Shown piece by piece: positions 29,739-33,281 of a stretch of 33,281 bases of DNA. This DNA comes from JBCBCP01 sp039178165 (GTDB lineage: Bacteria > Pseudomonadota > Alphaproteobacteria > Rhodobacterales > Rhodobacteraceae): the NCBI GenBank assembly GCA_039178165.1, contig JBCDFL010000011.1, positions 1 through 33,281 of the forward strand, given 5' to 3'. The notes below the pieces were generated by a model. The model searched no databases. It was not told the origin of the DNA and was given only the letters and a program-made list of their open reading frames with translations. Made by a program: the position numbers and the translations under genes. How positions within the stretch are numbered: the stretch's first letter is position 1; every line of letters begins with the position of its first letter.

Positions 29739-29751
29739 ACACGAAGATGGA

Positions 29752-29771
29752 CGGGGGCGCCGCAGCCCCCG
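29752..29771 (+). terminator. Hairpin between receptor and downstream operon genes
   Basis: CGGGGGC (29752-29758), loop GCCGCA, GCCCCCG (29765-29771), then CCTGCATTTTGGG. The stem starts 13 bases after the receptor stop. The short T-run is displaced by several bases, so partial termination that keeps receptor mRNA in excess over the energising genes is the likeliest role. Confidence 0.5.
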
Positions 29772-29794
29772 CCTGCATTTTGGGAGAGAGAGAT

Positions 29795-30211
29795 ATGACG
29801 CGATACCTAATCGGCCCCCTCTTTGGCCTGCTGCTGGCCACGGGCCTTGCCGCGCAAGAGGCGCCCAAGCTGGAGATTCAGCTGAACACCGCCGACCTGG
29901 TCGGGGAAAGCTGCCGGCTGACCTTCGTGCTGACCAACGCCCTCGGCGCGGATGTGGACCAATTGGTCGCCGAAACGGTGCTCTTTTCCGACGAAGGCGG
30001 CGTCGTGCTTCTGACCCTCTTCGACTTTGCCGCCCTGCCCGCGGGCCGGCCCCGGGTGCGGCAGTTCCAGGTGCCGGGTACGTCCTGCGACCGGATTGGC
30101 CAGGTGCTGATCAACGGCATTTCCACCTGCACAATGGGCGGCGCGGCGTCTTCGGCCTGCGCCGACGGGCTAAGCCTGTCCAGCCGGGTCGATATCGGGC
30201 TCGAGGGCTGA
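29795..30211 (+). CDS. Small secreted protein of unknown function in the exb-tonB operon
   Basis: The protein has 138 residues from the ATG at 29795 (GGGAGAGAGA upstream). Signal peptide MTRYLIGPLFGLLLATGLAAQ. The mature part is beta-rich with four cysteines (GESCRLTF, GTSCDRI, STCTMG, SACADG) and looks like a small Ig-like fold (QLNTADLVGESCRLTFVLTN). No family name recognised. Position between a TonB receptor and exbB, with exbB starting 2 bases after its stop, suggests a periplasmic partner of the receptor or of ExbD/TonB, by inference only. Confidence 0.7.
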   Translation: MTRYLIGPLFGLLLATGLAAQEAPKLEIQLNTADLVGESCRLTFVLTNALGADVDQLVAETVLFSDEGGVVLLTLFDFAALPAGRPRVRQFQVPGTSCDRIGQVLINGISTCTMGGAASSACADGLSLSSRVDIGLEG

Positions 30212-30213
30212 TC

Positions 30214-30855
30214 ATGGACATCATGGAACGCGCGCAGGGCATTCTGGACCTCGGCGGTCCGGTCGTTGCCATCCTGATCGTCGTGTCGATCTTCACCCTC
30301 GCGCTGGTACTCTACAAGCTGTGGCAGCACAGCAGCGCGGGCGTGCGCCGGCACAAGGCGATCCGCGCGGCCCTGGCGCGCTGGGACGACGGAGATGTTG
30401 CGGGCGCGGCTGACGCGCTGGCCGCCTCGACCAGCTATCTCGCGCCCGTCGTGCGCCAGGCCATGCAAGCGGCCCCCGGCGCCGAGCTGCGCGCCCGGCT
30501 GGAGGCAGAGGCCGAGGCCCGCTTCGAACGGCTGGAGACCGGGTTTCGCACCCTCGACACCGTCGCACAACTGGCCCCGCTGCTGGGCCTCTTCGGCACG
30601 GTTCTGGGCATGATCGAGGCGTTCCAGGCGCTGCAAGACGCCGGCAGCGCGGTCGATCCGTCGCTCCTGGCCGGGGGCATTTGGGTGGCGCTGCTGACTA
30701 CCGCCGTGGGTTTGGCCGTCGCAATGCCCACCTCCATGGTGCTGGCCTGGTTCGAGACGCGGATGGAGGGCGAGCGCGTCTTTGCCGCAACCGCCCTTGG
30801 CACGATCCTGGCCCCCAGCGCCGAAATGCGCGCGCCCGCCGCGGCCCATGCGTAG
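30214..30855 (+). CDS. exbB: ExbB, proton-channel component of the Ton motor
   Basis: The protein has 213 residues with three membrane segments: GPVVAILIVVSIFTLALVLY near the start, then AQLAPLLGLFGTVLGMIEAF and GIWVALLTTAVGLAVAMPTSMVL after a cytoplasmic part. The conserved Thr/Gly-rich helices that line the pore (GLFGTVLGMI, ALLTTAVGLAVA) are intact. Family knowledge: an ExbB pentamer surrounds an ExbD dimer and uses proton flow to drive TonB. The gene starts 2 bases after the secreted-protein gene and overlaps exbD1 by 8 bases. Confidence 0.92.
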   Translation: MDIMERAQGILDLGGPVVAILIVVSIFTLALVLYKLWQHSSAGVRRHKAIRAALARWDDGDVAGAADALAASTSYLAPVVRQAMQAAPGAELRARLEAEAEARFERLETGFRTLDTVAQLAPLLGLFGTVLGMIEAFQALQDAGSAVDPSLLAGGIWVALLTTAVGLAVAMPTSMVLAWFETRMEGERVFAATALGTILAPSAEMRAPAAAHA

Positions 30856-31225
30856 GGCGCGCCGCCGCGCCAAACGCCTGTCGATGACATCGCTGATCGA
30901 TGTCATCTTCCTTCTGCTGCTCTTCTTCATGTTGTCCTCCACCTTCTCCCGCTTTGCGGAGGTGGACCTGGTCGCGGGCGGCACCGGTGCGCCCGCCGCC
31001 GGCGCGCCGAGCGAGGTGCTGTTCCTCCGCCTCACCGATTCAGGCGCCAGCCTCAACGGCCGCGCGCTGGAACTCGACGCGCTGGAGCCGGCCTTGCGCG
31101 CCCAGCCCGGCACGGCGCTGATCATCAGCGTCACCACCTCCGCCACCGCGCAGATCCTGACCGATACGCTGGTCGCGGTGCGCGGCGTGCCGGACCTGCA
31201 AATGACCGTGCTGGAGGGACGCTGA
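30848..31225 (+). CDS. exbD: ExbD (copy 1), Ton motor rotor with intact Asp
   Basis: The protein has 125 residues from the ATG at 30848, inside the end of exbB. A basic N-terminus (MRRARRRAKRLSMTS) precedes the single membrane helix, which carries the conserved protonatable residue in SLIDVIFLLLLFFML (Asp18). The periplasmic domain ends DTLVAVRGVPDLQMTVLEGR. The stop TGA overlaps the ATG of copy 2. With ExbB it forms the proton-driven motor. Confidence 0.9.
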   Translation: MRRARRRAKRLSMTSLIDVIFLLLLFFMLSSTFSRFAEVDLVAGGTGAPAAGAPSEVLFLRLTDSGASLNGRALELDALEPALRAQPGTALIISVTTSATAQILTDTLVAVRGVPDLQMTVLEGR

Positions 31226-31602
31226 TGCGCAAGCCCGCCCGCCGCGCCAAGGCCGAACCGACGATCGCACTGATCAACATCGTCTTTCTGATGCTGGTCT
31301 TCTTCATGGTTGCCGGCACGCTGTCGCCGCCGATCGACGGCAGCCTCAAACTGGTGAACACCGCCGATCTCGAAGGCCGCGCGCCAGCCTATGCGCTGGT
31401 CCTGACCGAGGACGGCACGCTGCGCTACCGCGGCGCGCCCGCCGCCGGCCCGGACGCCTATTTCGCCGAACACGGGCGCGACGTCGTGCGCGTGATGCCC
31501 GACCGCGCCGTCCCGGCGACCGAGCTGCTGCGCGTCGCGCGCGAGCTCCGCGCCGCGGGCGCAGAACGGGTGCTGATCGTGACCGAACAGGTGCCGCAAT
31601 GA
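31225..31602 (+). CDS. ExbD-like (copy 2), membrane Asp replaced by Asn
   Basis: The protein has 125 residues, the same length as copy 1, with its ATG overlapping the previous TGA. N-terminus MRKPARRAKAEPT, then membrane helix IALINIVFLMLVFFMVAGTL. The position of the essential Asp of ExbD is Asn18 (codon AAC, 31276-31278), in exact register with Asp18 of copy 1. The periplasmic domain looks complete (LLRVARELRAAGAERVLIVTEQ). Family knowledge: ExbD acts as a dimer inside the ExbB ring and the Asp takes up protons. A dead or regulatory half of a heterodimer is an inference. TonB is coupled by ATGA. Confidence 0.88.
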   Translation: MRKPARRAKAEPTIALINIVFLMLVFFMVAGTLSPPIDGSLKLVNTADLEGRAPAYALVLTEDGTLRYRGAPAAGPDAYFAEHGRDVVRVMPDRAVPATELLRVARELRAAGAERVLIVTEQVPQ

Positions 31603-32810
31603 TCCGCGGCTCCGCCCTCATTGCCGCGCTAGCGCTGGTACTGTCGGGCGCGCTGCACGGGCTGGTCGGCCTCGCCTTCGGGCCGGAGCCTGACCCGGTG
31701 CAGGAGGAAGGCGGCGCCACAACCGCGATGCTCGGCAACTCATTCCAGGATGTGGCCGGCACCCTCACCCCGTCCGAGACGCCCACAGACACGCAGACCG
31801 CCGAAACCCCGAACGAGGTCGAGACCGCAGAGCCGCCGCAGGAGGCGCTGGACCCTGACGCGACCACCGATGTCACGCCGCCCGACGACGCCGCGCTGGT
31901 TCAGCAAAGCGATACACCGCAAACCGCCCGCGCCCCCGACGCGCCGGTGACGGAGCAGCTTTCGGACGCACCGCAGACCCAGCAACAGGCCGACACGCCG
32001 GACACCCAGCAGCCAGCCACCGCCCCCGCGAGGGCGCAAAGCGCTGAGACCCCGCCCGCGCAGGACAAGACCGAGGCCCCGCCGCAGGACGTGGCGCCCG
32101 CCGCGCCCAGTGCCGCCATTGCGCCGCAGCCCAGCGTGCCGGCCCTGACCGCGCTGAAGCCCGCGCCGGTCCAGCGGCTGGAGCCGGTCACGCCGCTTGC
32201 GCCCGTGCCGGAGGTGACCACCACCGAGGCGCCGGAGGCAGAGGCCGCCGACGCCCCCACCCCGCCCGAAACCATCGCTGCCCTGCCCGAAGAGGAGACC
32301 GGGCCGGCCCCGAACCTGTCGTCGCGCCCCTCCCTGCGCCCCCGCGCCATCGAGGAAGCCGGCGAGGCGCGCGCCGCTGCCGCCGCAGCAGAGGCCGCCC
32401 GCCGCGCCGAAGAGCAGCAGCGCGCCCGACAGACCCGCCAGCGCAGCAACGAAAATCAGGCCCAACGGCGGGGAACGGATACCGGCCAAACCACGGGCCG
32501 CGCCGCGACAAGCACCGCTCAGCCCGGAAATGCCGCACGCGCCGGAAATGCAGCGGTTGCGAATTATCCTGGCATCATCGCGCGGTGCGTCCGCCGTGCC
32601 CGCCGCGCCCAAACAAATGCCCGCGGCACGGCCTCCGTTGCCTTCAACATCTCGGGCAGCGGCGCGGTGACCTCCGTTCGAATCGCCCGCAGTTCAGGAA
32701 GCGCACCGATGGATCAGGCGGCCTTGCGCGCCTTGCAGCGCGTCGGGTCTTGCCCGCCACCCCCGCCGGGCGCGCGCAGATCGTTCACCATCAGCATCCA
32801 AGGCGGCTGA
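31599..32810 (+). CDS. tonB: TonB energy-transducing protein
   Basis: The protein has 403 residues, with the start ATG overlapping the exbD2 stop. One N-terminal membrane anchor (IAALALVLSGALHGLVGLAF) is followed by a long Pro/Ala/Glu/Thr-rich periplasmic spacer (about 30-245), an Ala/Arg/Gln-rich helical part (about 246-310), and a C-terminal TonB domain (about 320-403; YPGIIARCVRRARRA, GTASVAFNISGSG, MDQAALRALQRVGSCPPPPPG). Two cysteines in that domain (in ARCVRR and GSCPPP) could form a disulfide. It links the ExbB-ExbD motor to the receptors. Followed by a bidirectional terminator. Confidence 0.9.
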   Translation: MIRGSALIAALALVLSGALHGLVGLAFGPEPDPVQEEGGATTAMLGNSFQDVAGTLTPSETPTDTQTAETPNEVETAEPPQEALDPDATTDVTPPDDAALVQQSDTPQTARAPDAPVTEQLSDAPQTQQQADTPDTQQPATAPARAQSAETPPAQDKTEAPPQDVAPAAPSAAIAPQPSVPALTALKPAPVQRLEPVTPLAPVPEVTTTEAPEAEAADAPTPPETIAALPEEETGPAPNLSSRPSLRPRAIEEAGEARAAAAAAEAARRAEEQQRARQTRQRSNENQAQRRGTDTGQTTGRAATSTAQPGNAARAGNAAVANYPGIIARCVRRARRAQTNARGTASVAFNISGSGAVTSVRIARSSGSAPMDQAALRALQRVGSCPPPPPGARRSFTISIQGG

Positions 32811-32830
32811 GGACTGCCTCAACGAGAAAA

Positions 32831-32857
32831 GGCCGCCCCAACGTCGCTGGGGCGGCC
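32831..32857. terminator. Bidirectional intrinsic terminator
   Basis: GGCCGCCCCA (32831-32840), loop ACGTCGC, TGGGGCGGCC (32848-32857): a 10-bp GC stem with CTCTCTTT on its right for plus-strand tonB transcripts and AAAA on its left, which is a TTTT run for minus-strand receptor transcripts. It lies between two convergent genes. Confidence 0.85.
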
Positions 32858-32882
32858 TCTCTTTACGCGTTACCTCAATGGC

Positions 32883-33281
32883 TTAGAAGATCTTGCTCAC
32901 AGTCAGCTTGAGGTTCCGGCCCGCCGCAGGGCGCGAGGCCGAGGATAGGTGGCCGGTATAGGCCTTGTCGAACACGTTCTCGAGGCCCACGCGGATCTCC
33001 GTGTCTTCCCAGAATCCCTGCTGCGGCCGGAACGTGGCGCGCAGATTGTGCACCGTCGAATCCGGCAGCGCGTTTTGCGAGCCGTCCCGCTTGTCGCCGT
33101 CGTGGATGACTTCCCAGCTCACATCGATCCGGTCGTCGTCCCACTTCTTGCCGACGGTCAGCGCGATACGGTCCGCGGGCGTGTTGCGCCACTTGTCCGA
33201 TCCACCGGCGGTCAGGAACTCCGTCCCGTCGCCGATATGCGCGTTGACGTCGAAATAGAGACCGTTCTCCAGACCGTAGGA
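32883..33281 (-). CDS. TonB-dependent receptor, C-terminal end only (partial)
   Basis: The frame is open from the right window edge for 132 codons and ends NLKLTVSKIF with the terminal Phe of an outer-membrane barrel. The segment IRVGLENVFDKAYTGHLSS is the typical last-strands signature (LENVFDK.Y) of TonB-dependent receptors; SYGLENGLYFDVNAH and WRNTPADRIALTVGKKW are further barrel strands. The protein resembles haem/haemoglobin-type receptors by these features, but the ligand cannot be told from this part. It converges with tonB across the bidirectional terminator. Confidence 0.88.
   Translation of the reverse strand, partial: SYGLENGLYFDVNAHIGDGTEFLTAGGSDKWRNTPADRIALTVGKKWDDDRIDVSWEVIHDGDKRDGSQNALPDSTVHNLRATFRPQQGFWEDTEIRVGLENVFDKAYTGHLSSASRPAAGRNLKLTVSKIF

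Noticed and set aside
29878..31599. Minus-strand open frame of 573 codons opposite exbB-exbD-exbD
   Set aside because: Opposite four genes with strong family motifs and overlapping starts; sequence is typical of an antisense shadow.
1..33281. CRISPR array, tRNA or rRNA genes
   Set aside because: No regularly spaced identical repeats and no cloverleaf or rRNA-like sequence were noticed on either strand; a tRNAscan or Rfam run would settle it.

Overview
The window is high-GC, densely packed DNA from an alphaproteobacterium, most likely a Rhodobacterales (Roseobacter/Paracoccus-like) bacterium. The evidence is the order of the thiosulfate-oxidation genes (soxV-W-X-Y-Z-A-B-C-D with divergent soxS-R), a diheme SoxA, a candidate Irr-type iron box, and an iron-uptake neighbourhood typical of that order. 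The assignment is inference; no database search was possible.

Region 1 (1-9727) is a sox locus. On the minus strand, read from high to low coordinates, lie soxV and soxW, a 251-base regulatory gap, then soxX, Y, Z, A, B, C and the first 310 residues of soxD, which runs off the left edge. On the plus strand, divergent from soxV, lie soxS (periplasmic thioredoxin), soxR (ArsR-type repressor) and a YeeE/YedE-type transporter (soxT-like). The soxV/soxS gap is 82 bases and carries two face-to-face promoter candidates with overlapping -10 boxes. An intrinsic terminator stands inside the operon between soxA and soxB.

Region 2 (9728-18825) is a peptide/opine-type ABC importer: binding protein 1, binding protein 2, two permeases and a double-domain ATPase. 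Between the two binding-protein genes sits a block of lower-GC DNA (about 11467-13550) with two unrecognised ORFs. They look like one gene split at a run of eight A. The low-GC sequence continues into the signal-peptide codons of binding protein 2.

Region 3 (18822-27628) is mostly iron homeostasis: two small unknown genes on the minus strand, hemP, an imelysin/IrpA lipoprotein-like gene, a DUF1289 gene, dps with a candidate Irr box upstream, an unknown Cys-containing gene, and a tightly coupled set of diheme oxidoreductase (DUF1111), second imelysin and DUF1513. An EamA-type permease and a DUF2218 gene follow on the minus strand.

Region 4 (27777-33281) is an outer-membrane energised uptake operon: TonB-dependent receptor, small secreted protein, exbB, two exbD genes and tonB, ending at a bidirectional terminator. 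The 3' end of a second TonB-dependent receptor lies on the minus strand at the right edge. The second ExbD has Asn where the conserved membrane Asp should be.

No rRNA, tRNA, CRISPR array, integrase or transposase was seen. A two-copy structured repeat (2208-2281 and 17012-17083) lies in spacers inside two unrelated operons.
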